Of a stretch of 14,066 nucleotides of DNA, positions 14,024 through 14,066 are shown piece by piece. The stretch is taken from contig CAZWUW010000074.1 of NCBI GenBank assembly GCA_964636895.1, positions 1-14,066 of the forward strand, in the 5' to 3' direction. The position numbers were made by a program, and so were the translations under genes. Source of the stretch: CAZWUW01 sp964636895. GTDB taxonomy: Bacteria > Bacillota > Thermincolia > Thermincolales > CAZWUW01. Position 1 is the stretch's first letter. Each line of letters begins with the position of its first letter. The notes under the pieces were generated by a model. The model did not search any database, was not told where the DNA came from, and saw only the letters and a program-made list of their open reading frames with translations.

Positions 14024-14066
14024 GGGGTTCGGGCGGATTTGCCGCAACCGAAACTATTGAGACCCT

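Noticed and set aside
14024..14066. Imperfect hairpin (GGTT...AACC with inner GCGG/CCGC) after rlmD
   Set aside because: It has a bulge and no T-tract, and the window ends before context can be judged.

Overview
The window reads as chromosomal DNA of a Gram-positive, mid-GC Clostridia-type bacterium, most likely of the Peptococcaceae/Desulfotomaculum-Pelotomaculum kind. This is inferred from strong GGAGG-type ribosome binding sites, frequent TTG/GTG starts, an ECF sigma/zinc anti-sigma pair with a LiaF-like DUF4097 protein, a GH57 branching enzyme paired with a DUF4912 protein, and an orphan TIM-barrel protein familiar from that group. No RNA gene, CRISPR array, transposase or phage gene is visible.

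Layout. (1) 1-240: a broken DUF1993 gene on the minus strand, its start facing the following gene. (2) 240-1163: the C-terminal phosphomannomutase-like part of what is normally a much longer sugar-nucleotidyltransferase/PGM fusion protein, lacking its N-terminal half, then a strong terminator. Together these look like a rearrangement scar. (3) 1288-3718: a polysaccharide O-acetylation module of an SGNH acyl-transferase/esterase, an AlgI/DltB-like MBOAT transferase and a 37-residue single-span membrane peptide. The module is flanked by two copies of an identical palindromic terminator. (4) 3773-4438 (minus): a conserved TIM-barrel protein, its start fixed by an extended -10 promoter. (5) 4606-7550: a four-gene cell-envelope stress operon: ECF sigma factor, membrane-anchored zinc anti-sigma factor, zinc-finger/TM2-like membrane protein, and a DUF5668-DUF4097 (LiaF-like) protein, ending in a GC-rich hairpin shared with the convergent gene. 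(6) 9939-7621 (minus): a membrane-anchored DUF4912 protein and a GH57 1,4-alpha-glucan branching enzyme, i.e. glycogen or alpha-glucan metabolism. (7) 10065-10742: a CPBP intramembrane protease. (8) 12526-10758 (minus): two unrecognised genes, a helical 203-residue protein and a three-span membrane protein with a large beta-rich cytoplasmic tail. (9) 12635-14023: the RlmD-type 23S rRNA uracil-C5 methyltransferase, with one iron-sulfur cysteine replaced by serine.

The recurring theme is the cell surface: polysaccharide acetylation, envelope stress signalling, sugar-phosphate and glucan enzymes, and several membrane proteins of unknown job. The least-described items are the small peptide after the MBOAT gene, the sigma/anti-sigma/zinc-TM2/DUF4097 operon as a unit, the hypothetical pair at 10.8-12.5 kb, and the serine-substituted RlmD.
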